NCBI GenBank assembly: GCA_013141055.1
Contig: JABFRS010000001.1
Coordinates: 2,783,714 to 2,847,713, forward strand
Reading direction: 5' to 3'
Length of the DNA: 64,000 nucleotides
From: Cyclobacteriaceae bacterium
Lineage (GTDB): Bacteria > Bacteroidota > Bacteroidia > Cytophagales > Cyclobacteriaceae
This document shows positions 9,451 to 19,073 of the stretch, piece after piece. The notes beneath the pieces were generated by a model. That model was not told where the DNA came from. It searched no databases and saw only the letters and a list, made by a program, of their open reading frames with translations. A program made the translations under genes and the position numbers. Within the stretch, counting starts at the first letter, position 1, and the number at the start of each line of letters is the position of its first letter.

Positions 9451-9642
9451 TGAGCGCACTGTTTCCGCGCGCTAAATAAATCCGGTGAGATTAAAACTGA
9501 ATTAGAAGGAAATTAAAAGCGGGCAATAATGCCAGGCTAACCGGAGTAAGAAAATCCGGCCTCAAAAGAGGTGAAAATAAAAAACATAACATTGGCTAAC
9601 TTCCTATTCTCCAGTGGGTTAAACCTGATCAATATTAAGAAA

Positions 9643-9674
9643 TTGTTACCCGTATTAACCCCAATTTAATATTG
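9643..9674 (+). promoter_or_regulatory. Putative promoter of the lysine-rich protein gene
   Basis: TTG (9643-9645), 21 nt and TAATATTG (9667-9674) match the Bacteroidota -33/-7 pattern with one mismatch in the -7 box, about 30 nt before the ATG at 9707. The same TAATATTG and spacing precede susC in this window. Confidence 0.35.
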
Positions 9675-9706
9675 CCCTACCTTCGAATACATTAAACATC
9701 CAGTAA

Positions 9707-9961
9707 ATGAAAAAGCTTGAGAAACAGGAATTAAAGAAAAAAGTAACAACAGTGATTGATCAGGCCCTTGTGCAACTTGACTTACCAAAGACTTCGAAAA
9801 AGACCAAGAGGCTCATAAAGAAATTGTCGACACAATTGAGGCGCCAGGTGAAAAGCAAGATCAAGAAAGCGGCTGTGAAAGTCCGTGCACCGAAAAAGAA
9901 ATCAGAAAAAACTAAAGGCAAGGCCAAGGCAGGCGTAAACAATACTGCTGCTCACGCATAA
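9707..9961 (+). CDS. Small lysine-rich, histone-H1-like protein
   Basis: An 84-residue, strongly basic protein: 24 lysines and 4 arginines, one third of all residues. The first half alternates hydrophobic and basic residues and could form helices (VIDQALVQLDL, RLIKKLSTQL). The tail is a low-complexity Lys/Ala/Pro run (VRAPKKKSEKTKGKAKAG) like eukaryotic H1 tails and bacterial HC1/AlgP-type proteins. Such proteins bind nucleic acid non-specifically, so a nucleoid- or RNA-associated role is a reasonable inference. It stands alone on the plus strand with its own promoter-like sequence and converges with a histidine kinase gene 8 nt away. Confidence 0.65.
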   Translation: MKKLEKQELKKKVTTVIDQALVQLDLPKTSKKTKRLIKKLSTQLRRQVKSKIKKAAVKVRAPKKKSEKTKGKAKAGVNNTAAHA

Positions 9962-9969
9962 AGAACATA

Positions 9970-11772
9970 TTAATTCAGAGTGCTGATCAGGTTGGGTAAG
10001 GAAATATAAAATGTAGTTCCCTTTCCGGGAGTGGAGGTCACAGACACCTTGCCGGAAAGGCGGGATACCGTTTCTTTAAAGATGAACAAGCCCAACCCTG
10101 ATCCCTCTGATCGTGTATTGGCACGATAGAACATGTTGAAGATGCTTCCGATGTGTTCTTCTTCTATCCCGATGCCATTGTCAGCGAACTCAATCGCTGC
10201 CTCTTCCCGTTTAACAGTAATCGTAATGTGAATGAATGGCTTCGGCTTTTCAAAATCCGCGTACTTGATGGCGTTGGATATCAGGTTGGTGAAGATCATA
10301 GTGATCCGATTCCGGTCAGAGTAGAATGTCTCCTCACCATGGATATCAATGATCTTTTCTATTTCAGAAGAGCCTTCCACAAACTGATGACTTTCGAGTA
10401 TATCGGAAATAAGATGATATAATTTCAGGGGCTCAGCTACTACGTTGAGTCTTTTATTCTTTGAGAAGTTTACAATCTGTGAAATGAAATGTTCAGATCG
10501 CTGAACGCTTTTCTCCATAAGAGAATAATAGGGGATCAGGTCGCCTTGTTTGTTCTCAAGCTTGATAAGGTTAAGTAGTCCCAATAGTGAGCTCAACGGT
10601 GAGCGGAGATCATGCGCTGTACTGTAAAGAAAATTATCCAGCTCATGATTGATTTTTTCCAGCTCCTGGTTGCTCGCAGAGATGATAATGGAATTCTTTT
10701 CGACTTCTTCCATTTGAATTTTAACCTGATCAATCAACAGGTTGTACGACTGCGCCAGCGTGGTAATTTCTATAGCGGCCTTTTTGATTCTGAGATCAGT
10801 TCTTATTTCCTGCTTGGTGAGAATTGCCTGCTGAATGATCTTTGAAAGATTGGCGATGGGCTCAGAGAGTCGCTTGGAAATCCAGTAGCCTGAAAACAAT
10901 GAAAAGAAGATCGCTCCAATGACCAACGTGATGTAGAAAATTCTTACACGGTAATAAGTAGTTTCAGAATAGGTATAGGAATATTCCGACAAGGAATAGT
11001 ATTGATTGGTGAGAGAGTAAGTCAGATCATTCAGTTCGCTTCTTAATCCTTGCTTGCTGGTTAACCCCAATTCAAACTGAATGCCTACTAACTCAAGAAA
11101 GCTTCTCTCATAGTTGGTAAGTAGATCTATTGCAGGTTTGTTCCTGACGGGATCGGAGATCAGCTTATTATGAAATTGCTCTGATCGTTCTTTAAATGAT
11201 GTTACATAAGATGAATCGCTTCTCAACATAAAATCTTTTTCATGTCGTCTGAGGAACAACAGATCAAGCATCTGATCCGGATTAATGATCTGCTCCAGTC
11301 CGTGTGCATGGAGTCGCATGGTCCCTTCAATACCATAGTCTTTAAAACCTTTCTTGAAAACCAGCTCTTCAAGTTTTCTGAACTTCTTATTGTAGTCGCC
11401 GAGGGTTGTGTCGATGCGTATCAGGCTGCTTCCGATTCCGTTTTTCTTTGCCTCCTTGTCTTTTACAAGTGCCTGGATCTCCTGTGAGATAAGTACATTG
11501 AGACTATCCCTTCTTTTCAGATAGTCGCTTTGATGATTTTTGAAATAGAATTCATTGATTGTTTCAAGGTCAAAGAAGTCATTGTCAGCTTTTATGAGAC
11601 TGAGCGTATAGATCTCCAGCTGACTGATATTGCTATGGGTCCTGGCAATACGGGTGATGTTGTCAAAGATCAGAATGGATACGATCGCCAGAACAATGAT
11701 GAGTCCTGTGAGGAAAAGGAAGCCGCTGACCATACGGCTGCGTATGGAGTTGAGTGCAAAAAATCTAAACAT
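9970..11772 (-). CDS. HBM-type sensor histidine kinase
   Basis: A 600-residue membrane kinase. Helix 1 is at about 15-37. The all-helical periplasmic region (38-275) contains LLFLRRHEKDFMLRSDSSYV, the hallmark wording of helical bimodular (HBM) sensor domains that bind small ligands in chemoreceptors and kinases. Helix 2 (about 279-298) leads to a HAMP linker and a short coiled coil (about 345-378). The HisKA domain has H387 in STAHDLRSPL. The HATPase domain has NLISNAIKYA (about 496-505), DNGIGI (531-536) and GSGLGLF (557-563). No response-regulator gene is adjacent. The nearest is the single-domain regulator at 15157-15543, so the partner is unknown. Confidence 0.92.
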   Translation of the reverse strand: MFRFFALNSIRSRMVSGFLFLTGLIIVLAIVSILIFDNITRIARTHSNISQLEIYTLSLIKADNDFFDLETINEFYFKNHQSDYLKRRDSLNVLISQEIQALVKDKEAKKNGIGSSLIRIDTTLGDYNKKFRKLEELVFKKGFKDYGIEGTMRLHAHGLEQIINPDQMLDLLFLRRHEKDFMLRSDSSYVTSFKERSEQFHNKLISDPVRNKPAIDLLTNYERSFLELVGIQFELGLTSKQGLRSELNDLTYSLTNQYYSLSEYSYTYSETTYYRVRIFYITLVIGAIFFSLFSGYWISKRLSEPIANLSKIIQQAILTKQEIRTDLRIKKAAIEITTLAQSYNLLIDQVKIQMEEVEKNSIIISASNQELEKINHELDNFLYSTAHDLRSPLSSLLGLLNLIKLENKQGDLIPYYSLMEKSVQRSEHFISQIVNFSKNKRLNVVAEPLKLYHLISDILESHQFVEGSSEIEKIIDIHGEETFYSDRNRITMIFTNLISNAIKYADFEKPKPFIHITITVKREEAAIEFADNGIGIEEEHIGSIFNMFYRANTRSEGSGLGLFIFKETVSRLSGKVSVTSTPGKGTTFYISLPNLISTLN

Positions 11773-11810
11773 CCGGTCAGGAGTTGGTCGTTAGGACTTA
11801 AAAAGGAAAG

Positions 11811-11818
11811 CAAAAGTA
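11811..11818 (-). promoter_or_regulatory. -7 promoter element of the HBM kinase gene
   Basis: On the minus strand this reads TACTTTTG, a perfect TAnnTTTG, placed 38 nt before the kinase start codon. No good TTTG was seen at the -33 distance. Confidence 0.4.
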
Positions 11819-12054
11819 AGCACGCAATATGCGCTACCCTTGCCGGGGATGTTACCAAATCATGACCAATGAGCAACCGTATTTTTTCATTCCAGTGTAC
11901 CTGCAACGATAATACCTGATCCTGCTACGGATCTTCTATCAATCAATCCTTGTATTGATTAAAATTTGCGATCATCCAAACCCTCACCGTGTCCGTAGCT
12001 TTTAGTGAAGGTGGAGTGGTATCGCCAGTAGATCAATAGCTTCAATCGGGTTTT

Positions 12055-15000
12055 ATGAATAGTAATATGAAATTTTTAATGGCTGTACTGTTGGTCACAG
12101 GTTCATTTGTAATCTCCGCGCAGAAGAAACAGAACAGTAGTCCCGGAACTTTGCAAGGCGCGATTGTAGCCACACCCTCATCGCTTACTGTAGATGTTAA
12201 CGTCGATGATGAAACTGCGCAGACCCGTGAAGTTTCAATTACAAATGGAGGAAGCGAAGCATTGGAAGTTTATCTCACGGTCCGAAAGAAAGCCGGAGAG
12301 CCAATGTTAAATGTTCCCTCTGTCAATACTTTAAAAAGAACTATTCAAGCGGGAGTGAAGCCTTTCCAACGACCGATGCGTAGAGTGTTGTCAGCTCAGC
12401 AACGAGGACAAATAATCGGCGCATCAGAACCTCCTTACAATATACATGGTACCCGACTGTTCGCTAGCATCGTAGACAATGATTCCCGGGGGAAAATAAT
12501 AGAATTGAATCCAACGGACCTGAACATTGTGAATCAATTTCCGGCAGGGGCTATGGATTATGCTGCAGGGACGGCATTTGATGGTGAATACATTTATGTG
12601 AGCGATGGATTTATTGGCGCAGAGATAAGAAAGTATAATCCAGATACTGGTCAGTTGATCGATTCATATTCCAATCCCAACGAAGCTGTCTTTGGAGGTT
12701 TAGCTTCTGATGGTGAATACTTGTATGCATCTGAAATTAATCTGACGAAAAGACTTTATAAAATAGACTTTGATGGCAAGAGGGTTGTGAATACCATTCC
12801 CCTTGATTTTTATCCCGGCGAAGGACTCGCTCATGCCGGTAACACAGGAACCCTGTATATCAACAGCCTTGAGGGTTACAAAATATATGAACTGGATGCG
12901 AGTACCGGAGAAATTGTTAATACGATGACCTTTGATGAAACGCACTATTTCATGAGCCTTGCTTATTCATCTTCAGCCAATGTCTTGTTTGCATATGAAT
13001 ATAACAGGGCAGTCCTCATGGCTCTGGATCCAAAAACAGGAGATGTGCTTCATGAGATGCCTTACACGAATGATGACGCAGGTCTCATTGGTCTGGCAAG
13101 TGATGAAACTTATCAACCCGTTGTTCTTGATTTCTCCACAAAAACAGTGCAGCCCGGAGAGACGATCACGGTAACAGTTGAGTTTAGTTCAAGAGGCATG
13201 TTGGGAAAAACGTATCACTATGAGCTCCTGGTCAACAGCAATAATGGCACTACTCCTCAGGTAATTCCTGTTACATTGAATGTGGTAGGCGCTCCCCCGG
13301 TGTTTCATAAGGATCTTTCTGTTATGGACTTTGGAGAGTTGCTGGTGTCACAGGAAAGGAAATTGAAGCTGCGCGTTAGCAATCTCAGTGTAAGGGGAAT
13401 TCTACAGATAAAGAACATTGCCATTAACAATCCGCAATTCACAGTGGACAAGACGAGCATGAGACTTTATCCTGAGGCAGATAACTTCATTGAAGTCGCT
13501 TTCTCACCGGTTACAGAAGGCAATCACGAGTTGGTTCTTCAGTTTGAAACCAATGATCCTAACGCACCGCTGGTGGAGATCCCTGTGCGTGCAATCGGTA
13601 TGTTGCCCCCCGTGATGCAGATTGATCAACCAAGGATTTCAATTTCACTTGCGCCAGGACAAATACAAACCGTGTCACTTTCAATTTCCAATGCAGGCAG
13701 ATCTTTATTACGGTGGAATCTTGAGTCAGAGATGGAGGACACTTCCTTACCGGCAATTCTGAAAAGACTGAATGAGGGTAGCGCTCGACTTACTGACAAG
13801 ATCCCTTCACGATATGATTTCTTTGGTGGCAGGACAGGTTCCGGCATCACAGGAGCACACGAGCCGGATATGTATCATGAGGGAAATAAGATTGAAGCCC
13901 GTAATGGATTTTCATCCCGGATACTCCCCTATACTGATGGCGCGATACAGATCCTGGAATACCTCTCACCGAATGCTATGGTAGAAGGAAAATACTTTAC
14001 TGCCAAGCATAACGGACTATTCACGTTTGTTGCTGACACAGACCTTACCTCATTTAAAATAGTAGGGGAACTCAGTGGTGGAAAGCATCCCAATCTGGAT
14101 GGTGCAGAGATATCGACCACCCGACTCGGAATTCCTCTCAAAGGATTAATTAAAAGAAGCTACGGCCCCCACGCTCCATCGATCAATCATATGTTTATTG
14201 CACACAACCGGAGGCATGCCATTCATGAGATTTTCAGCAATTCAAAAGATCTTGATAGTCATGAGATGCAATCTCCCGGAAATGAAGTGACGAGCCTTCA
14301 CAGGGTTTACTACCTGATGTTTTCCGGTTTACCAGGAACGTTTATCAATAACAGTGCAATGGAAGTTATCATGAATGAATTTCTCAATACGATTGCTTAT
14401 CCTGATTGGCTGAAGATCATGACTGCCACTTCAGGTGAGACTGAACCACAGGCTCAGGATAATATCCAGTTGAAAATTAATACTACAGGATTAAGTCCGG
14501 GTGAATATGAGACGGTACTTTATTTCAATGGGAATGATCCCGGCAGGCGGGAGATACAAGTGCCTGTTCGACTGACGGTGGAGACAATAGTTAATAGAAG
14601 GCCCGTCGTTACGAATCCGATATCCGATCGTTCGGTTCTTGCTAACGAAGAAATCTCACTGGATCTGTCTAAACATTTTGTTGATCCGGATGGAGATATG
14701 CTAAGTTATACAGCCACTACACCAACACCTGAAAATGTTTTATTGAGAGTGGAGGGTAATTTTCTTTATATAAAAGGTAAGGCGCTCAGTGGTAATGCGT
14801 CGATTCAGATTGTTGCTAAAGATCCATCAACGTTGTCGGTAACGTCTCAATTCAATCTGCGCACAGGTATTGTAACAGGAGTACATGAAGGAACGAAGTC
14901 GTTCTCTTTTAGTCCCAATCCTTTTAAAGAGACGATTGAATTTTCAATCTCCCTTTCGGAAGATTCAAGTGTAAGAATAACTATTGTGGATCAGTTGGGA

Positions 15001-15150
15001 CGAATGATTGGAGTTCCGGTTGATGGAACGTATCATTCGGGTAGAGTGAACCTTCCTTTAAATTTTACTTCGTCGCCGAATGGGATTTACTATTACAAGC
15101 TACAGATCGGTCAGGAGCTTTATTCGGGTAAGATTCTCAAGACAGATTAA
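12055..15150 (+). CDS. T9SS-exported surface protein with beta-propeller and Ig-like domains
   Basis: A 1031-residue secreted protein. The order is a signal peptide (1-23, ending ISAQ), a beta-propeller-like stretch with repeated phrases of the form DGEYLYAS...LYKIDFDGK (about 130-350), an ASPM/choice-of-anchor Ig-like domain (about 415-515, MDFGELLVSQERKLKLRVSN), a second Ig-like start (about 525), an unassigned region (about 590-770), and a cadherin-like domain (about 850-935, VDPDGDMLSYTA). It ends in a type A T9SS sorting domain (about 945-1031, SFSPNPFKETIEFSI...GIYYYKLQ), so it should cross the outer membrane through the type IX system and be released or anchored. A role in adhesion or ligand binding is inferred; no catalytic residues were recognised. 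An ATG at 12067 is an alternative start. Confidence 0.8.
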   Translation: MNSNMKFLMAVLLVTGSFVISAQKKQNSSPGTLQGAIVATPSSLTVDVNVDDETAQTREVSITNGGSEALEVYLTVRKKAGEPMLNVPSVNTLKRTIQAGVKPFQRPMRRVLSAQQRGQIIGASEPPYNIHGTRLFASIVDNDSRGKIIELNPTDLNIVNQFPAGAMDYAAGTAFDGEYIYVSDGFIGAEIRKYNPDTGQLIDSYSNPNEAVFGGLASDGEYLYASEINLTKRLYKIDFDGKRVVNTIPLDFYPGEGLAHAGNTGTLYINSLEGYKIYELDASTGEIVNTMTFDETHYFMSLAYSSSANVLFAYEYNRAVLMALDPKTGDVLHEMPYTNDDAGLIGLASDETYQPVVLDFSTKTVQPGETITVTVEFSSRGMLGKTYHYELLVNSNNGTTPQVIPVTLNVVGAPPVFHKDLSVMDFGELLVSQERKLKLRVSNLSVRGILQIKNIAINNPQFTVDKTSMRLYPEADNFIEVAFSPVTEGNHELVLQFETNDPNAPLVEIPVRAIGMLPPVMQIDQPRISISLAPGQIQTVSLSISNAGRSLLRWNLESEMEDTSLPAILKRLNEGSARLTDKIPSRYDFFGGRTGSGITGAHEPDMYHEGNKIEARNGFSSRILPYTDGAIQILEYLSPNAMVEGKYFTAKHNGLFTFVADTDLTSFKIVGELSGGKHPNLDGAEISTTRLGIPLKGLIKRSYGPHAPSINHMFIAHNRRHAIHEIFSNSKDLDSHEMQSPGNEVTSLHRVYYLMFSGLPGTFINNSAMEVIMNEFLNTIAYPDWLKIMTATSGETEPQAQDNIQLKINTTGLSPGEYETVLYFNGNDPGRREIQVPVRLTVETIVNRRPVVTNPISDRSVLANEEISLDLSKHFVDPDGDMLSYTATTPTPENVLLRVEGNFLYIKGKALSGNASIQIVAKDPSTLSVTSQFNLRTGIVTGVHEGTKSFSFSPNPFKETIEFSISLSEDSSVRITIVDQLGRMIGVPVDGTYHSGRVNLPLNFTSSPNGIYYYKLQIGQELYSGKILKTD

Positions 15151-15156
15151 GAAAGA

Positions 15157-15543
15157 TCAATTCTCTTTCAAAAGACTCATAAATCCTGCCTGATCCATGG
15201 GCTTGACGAAGTAGTTAGATGCCCCCAGGTCCTTTGCTTTGGCGAGATCTTTATCATTCTTTGAAGAGCTGAGGATGGATATCTTAATGCGGTCTTTATT
15301 CTTGCACTGCATTTTCTTAAAACCTTCCAGGAACCCGAAGCCGTTAAGAATGGGCATGTTGATGTCCAGAAGGATGACGTCGGGCACTCGGTCCTCGGCG
15401 AGGCAATATTTCTCCAGCAGGATCAATGCGTCTCTTCCATTGGAAGCGACGTCAATATCATTGACCATTCCGGTGATTTCGAGGTTTTTCTTGTTGATTA
15501 AATTCCAGACAGGGTCGTCATCGACCAGTAATACATGCTTCAT
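15157..15543 (-). CDS. Single-domain response regulator (receiver only)
   Basis: A stand-alone CheY-like receiver of 128 residues from ATG 15541-15543, which has AGAGGGG a few nt upstream. A longer frame to 15630 adds an N-terminal stretch unlike any receiver. The acidic cluster is VDDD (7-10), the phospho-acceptor is D60 in LLDINMP, and the conserved lysine is in FVKPMD. There is no output domain, so it must act by protein interaction or as a phosphorelay intermediate, as is common with orphan kinases in Cytophagales. It converges with the T9SS protein gene (6-nt gap). A partnership with the HBM kinase at 9970-11772 is possible but unproven. Confidence 0.9.
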   Translation of the reverse strand: MKHVLLVDDDPVWNLINKKNLEITGMVNDIDVASNGRDALILLEKYCLAEDRVPDVILLDINMPILNGFGFLEGFKKMQCKNKDRIKISILSSSKNDKDLAKAKDLGASNYFVKPMDQAGFMSLLKEN

Positions 15544-15842
15544 CTTTCCCCTCTTTACCTTAAAAGGCAATTTAACGGGGAATGGGGGAGAAATGTTTCC
15601 ATGAAGCAATGCACCCGTCCGACCGGTCATGCGGGCGGCAGCGATGTTCTTTCAATATCTATGAATTTGCTGTGCGTTCGGGATTCAGATCAAAGATTAT
15701 GTTTCAGTCTTTCAAGAGACGTAGAGCACTTTGTTAAAACCTGAAGTATCCAGATGTGATGATGCAGCCATGCGGCTACGGAGCAAAAAAAACTTATTTC
15801 TAATTTGATTTTTTTGTTTATTTAATATCAATACCTACCCCT

Positions 15843-16808
15843 ATGAAACCCTACCTCCTGATTTTTGCAATGATCATTCTTGTTTCCTGCCAAAAGAAAA
15901 GTCAGGACGCTGAATCAGAATTCTCTGAGGCGAGCACTGACACCACTGCTATAGTTGATGATTCACAATTCTTCAATGATGAACCGGAAGAGGAAGTTGC
16001 ACTTGAGAATTATTCCTTTCGTGATCCGAACCTGGCAGACTATCAGCAATACCTGGAGTCTCTGGATAAATCCAAAGTTGAAAACGTGGCAGACGCAACC
16101 CGTAAATTCAATGAGTTATTTGCCAGTCGATCAAAAGCTATGTGTGACTCTGCATACTATCTGTTTGAGAAATTCTATTCCGGTGTAGATGACAAGATCA
16201 ATGAACAGAGCTATGACGGATTCGATTCTCTTTTCCTGGGATCTTCCAATGGCGAGAAGATTAAGTTGTCAAAAAGGATCACAGACTTCGATAACAAGTA
16301 CCGGTCCAATGGATTTCAGCCTGCATGGACCGAAGGCATTGTCTACTTGACTAAAGATAGGGAGTATGTAAAGCAGAATTTCTATCAACAACTGACTCCC
16401 TTGATGATCGAATATCTTGATCAGCTCAACAAAGAGAACCAGCAAGGATTTCAAGAAGACGGGGGAATTATTATTGAGTATAACACTTTAGTGGATAGGA
16501 CAGTATGGTGGGAACGATTCAACAAGAACAACCCAACTTTTATTTTTAAGCAGACTCCTTCCGACAAGCAGAAGATATACACATGGACTTTAATAACTGG
16601 TGCTGATAATACGCCCATATTCCAGAGTCCCAATGGAGGATTTTCTGAGGATTTTAAGGGAGCGTATGACTATATGTTTGTGAAATATCCCGACAGCGAG
16701 ACCGCGACATTGCTGCGGCCTTACTATTCCTATCTGGTCAGGTGGGATACGGCAGGGATCAGAAAGTACTGGCAGGAGAAGATTGGTACAACGCCTTATT
16801 TTAATTGA
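15843..16808 (+). CDS. Hypothetical lipoprotein
   Basis: A 321-residue predicted lipoprotein. The signal peptide MKPYLLIFAMIILVSC has a lipobox-like LVSC, followed by a short acidic, low-complexity linker (EDPE-rich, about 20-55). The remainder is a mixed alpha/beta globular region with many aromatic residues and no motif I recognise. It is a single gene between an orphan regulator and a desaturase, and codon use looks like its neighbours. Function unknown. Confidence 0.6.
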   Translation: MKPYLLIFAMIILVSCQKKSQDAESEFSEASTDTTAIVDDSQFFNDEPEEEVALENYSFRDPNLADYQQYLESLDKSKVENVADATRKFNELFASRSKAMCDSAYYLFEKFYSGVDDKINEQSYDGFDSLFLGSSNGEKIKLSKRITDFDNKYRSNGFQPAWTEGIVYLTKDREYVKQNFYQQLTPLMIEYLDQLNKENQQGFQEDGGIIIEYNTLVDRTVWWERFNKNNPTFIFKQTPSDKQKIYTWTLITGADNTPIFQSPNGGFSEDFKGAYDYMFVKYPDSETATLLRPYYSYLVRWDTAGIRKYWQEKIGTTPYFN

Positions 16809-16915
16809 GTATATATTCCGGCCAAATGCAGCCGTTTAAATACGATAATTTGCGTATCCTGTATTGATTGGAGCGGTTTTTTTCTTCTTCCAGTCATCAC
16901 TATCTTGTCACAATA

Positions 16916-16933
16916 CGAATTGCCTGCAATTCG
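16916..16933 (+). promoter_or_regulatory. Palindrome upstream of desaturase gene 1
   Basis: CGAATTGC (16916-16923) and GCAATTCG (16926-16933) form a perfect 8-bp inverted repeat with a 2-nt spacer, 33 nt before the start codon at 16967. This is typical of an operator for a dimeric repressor. AAAGG near 16948-16952 could serve as a distant ribosome-binding site. Confidence 0.45.
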
Positions 16934-16966
16934 CGTTAAACAAGTGTAAAGGAGACTCCCCTCAAC

Positions 16967-18061
16967 ATGGCATTTATTGATATTGTACTTCAGGTTCCCT
17001 CTTATAAGTGGGCTGATAGTGAAGGAAACCTTGTAAAACCAACCCTCAAACAATTGTGGGGTGAAGCCTTTTCCAGGGTGAACGTTTTCAAAACGAAGAA
17101 GAACTGGATCCCGTTTATCAACTGGTTCATTGCTCTATGCATGTTACCATTTCTTTATCTTTTTCTGTTTCAGTATTTCTACTGGCCTTATGCTATTGCT
17201 GCTGTTGCCTATGCAATGATCATCATGAGCACGCATGGCACGATCTGGTTTCACCGTTACAGCACTCATCGCGCATACACTTTCAGTAATCCGGTATGGC
17301 GATTCATCACTCAGAATCTTGTTCTCCGTACGTTTCCTGAAGAAGTGTACGTGGTGTCGCATCATGTGCATCATTTAAAATCTGATAAGCCAGGCGATCC
17401 TTACAACTCTAACGCAGGCATTATGTATTGCATGCTTTCAGATGTCAACCATCAGGCTATTGCAAAGGACTTAAGTGAAAATGATTATAGAAAAGTTTCG
17501 AATTTCATCAGTCACACCGGTGTGTGGATCAATAGTTATAAGCAATACCAGAAATGGGGTTCGATCGCCAATCCTTTTTATACAGTAGGCCTTCTGATCC
17601 TGAACTGGACGTTCTGGTTTACTGTGCTTACGCTGATCGGTGGGCCCGGTTTAGCATGTGCTCTTTTCAGCGGTGCCATGTTCTGGTATGTTCTTGTCCG
17701 TGCATTTAATTATACCGGTCACGGCGGTGGCCAGAACAAGCATGTTGAAGGAGTTGACTTTGACAGAAGCAATATGTCAATCAACCAAACCCGTCCGGGA
17801 CTTTTTTCAGGTGAATGGCATAACAATCATCATCTCTATCCTGACAGTGCGCGTGCAGGATTTTTACCTAACCAGCTTGATCTTGCGTGGATCTATATTT
17901 ATTGCCTTCACAAATTAGGAGGCGTATCCAGATACAATGATTCCAAGAAACAGTTTCTTGAGCGATTTGGTCTTGGAGATTCAGCACCGGTACAACCTGT
18001 GAAAATTACGCCGGCAGTAAAAGCCGTTCCGGTAGAAGCAATAGGTCAGTTGGTAGAGTAA
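16967..18061 (+). CDS. Acyl-CoA/fatty acid desaturase (copy 1)
   Basis: Membrane di-iron desaturase introducing a double bond into acyl chains; by family it is of the delta-9 acyl-CoA/acyl-lipid type. All three histidine boxes are present: box 1 HGTIWFHRYSTHR, box 2 HHVHH, box 3 HNNHH, plus the accessory NYTGHG. Two hydrophobic pairs are visible (about 45-85 and 185-235). At 364 residues it is slightly longer than minimal family members because of a Pro/Val-rich C-terminal tail (after about 335). It is clearly paralogous to the desaturase at 45865-46926, sharing N-terminal wording (MAFxD, SRVNxFKxKKNW). It is a single gene with a palindrome in its upstream region. Confidence 0.92.
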   Translation: MAFIDIVLQVPSYKWADSEGNLVKPTLKQLWGEAFSRVNVFKTKKNWIPFINWFIALCMLPFLYLFLFQYFYWPYAIAAVAYAMIIMSTHGTIWFHRYSTHRAYTFSNPVWRFITQNLVLRTFPEEVYVVSHHVHHLKSDKPGDPYNSNAGIMYCMLSDVNHQAIAKDLSENDYRKVSNFISHTGVWINSYKQYQKWGSIANPFYTVGLLILNWTFWFTVLTLIGGPGLACALFSGAMFWYVLVRAFNYTGHGGGQNKHVEGVDFDRSNMSINQTRPGLFSGEWHNNHHLYPDSARAGFLPNQLDLAWIYIYCLHKLGGVSRYNDSKKQFLERFGLGDSAPVQPVKITPAVKAVPVEAIGQLVE

Positions 18062-18206
18062 TCGATCTTTATTTAAAGCAAGCAGTTTCCTGATCGTCCG
18101 ATATAGGACGAACCGATCAATCTATATCCATAGATTTTAACCTTTTAAGTACTTTCAGCTAAACTTTTCTACGGGTTCAGGCATCTTCGCTTTTAAACAA
18201 GAGCTT

Positions 18207-19052
18207 ATGAAAATCATTTGTTTGCTTTTATGCAGTCTCAGTGTTTTTTCACAAAGTTTTAATAGCACTTCCTCAAAGGGACATCTGATTGTGAATGGGG
18301 GAGAGATTACCCCTGAAGCAATTGAGCGATTTGTATCATTGGCAGGTGGTGTGGATGCATCGTATGTGTATGTTCCTTCCGCATCGACCAGCATCAGGTT
18401 GGATAATGGATTTATCTACGAGCCATTGGATAATGGTTCTGACAGTGCAAAGAACCAGAAAGCAAAATTTGAAATTGAACTGGCGAAATTATTTGGGGTT
18501 AAGAAGGTCATAGTGCTTCACACAACAGACCGGAAGATCGCAGACTCAAAGGAATTCAACAAACCCCTTGTCAGTGCAAATGGTGTCTGGCTCGGTCCTG
18601 GAAATGCCGGTAGGTATGCCATTACATTTCTGGGAACATTATTTACAAAAGAACTTGAAAATGTATTGATGAGAGGCGGAGTGATCGGAGGAAGTTCTGC
18701 CGGCGCAATCATTCAAGGTTCATACATCGTTCGTGGTCGCCCTGATAAGCCATTGCTGATGGCAAAGGGACATGAGAAAGGTTTTGGATTTCTTCAGAAT
18801 GTTGTGATCAATCCACATCTTACTTCTGCTAAACGTGACACCGAACTTGTTAATGTTCTTGAACAGTATCCGACATTACTGGGAATAGCCATTGATGATC
18901 AGATATCTCTGGTATTCTCCGGCGATACGTTTGAGATCATTGGAAAAGGAATTGCAGCCATCTACGACAATGAACAACACAATGGTAAATGGTGGTATGT
19001 TTTAAAGCCAGGTATTCAATTTGATATTAAGAGGCGGGCTGTTATCAAATGA
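18207..19052 (+). CDS. Secreted cyanophycinase-like peptidase (family S51)
   Basis: A 281-residue hydrolase with a signal peptide (about 1-16). The S51 nucleophile elbow is present as GGSSAGA (161-167), with S164 in the position of the catalytic serine, and NPHLTSAKRDTEL supplies H204 at the place of the family's histidine. S51 members cleave cyanophycin (beta-Asp-Arg polymer) or aspartyl dipeptides. The Rossmann-like N-terminus (LIVNGGEI) fits cyanophycinase. No cyanophycin synthetase is nearby and the protein is exported, so scavenging of extracellular polymer or isoaspartyl peptides is the likelier role. A bidirectional hairpin separates it from the convergent YceI gene. Confidence 0.82.
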   Translation: MKIICLLLCSLSVFSQSFNSTSSKGHLIVNGGEITPEAIERFVSLAGGVDASYVYVPSASTSIRLDNGFIYEPLDNGSDSAKNQKAKFEIELAKLFGVKKVIVLHTTDRKIADSKEFNKPLVSANGVWLGPGNAGRYAITFLGTLFTKELENVLMRGGVIGGSSAGAIIQGSYIVRGRPDKPLLMAKGHEKGFGFLQNVVINPHLTSAKRDTELVNVLEQYPTLLGIAIDDQISLVFSGDTFEIIGKGIAAIYDNEQHNGKWWYVLKPGIQFDIKRRAVIK

Positions 19053-19073
19053 GTAATTGAGAGGTGCACACAA

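Noticed and set aside
18095..18115. Small palindrome TCGTCC-TAGGACGA region after desaturase 1 as a terminator
   Set aside because: The stem is only 6 bp and no T-tract follows on either strand.
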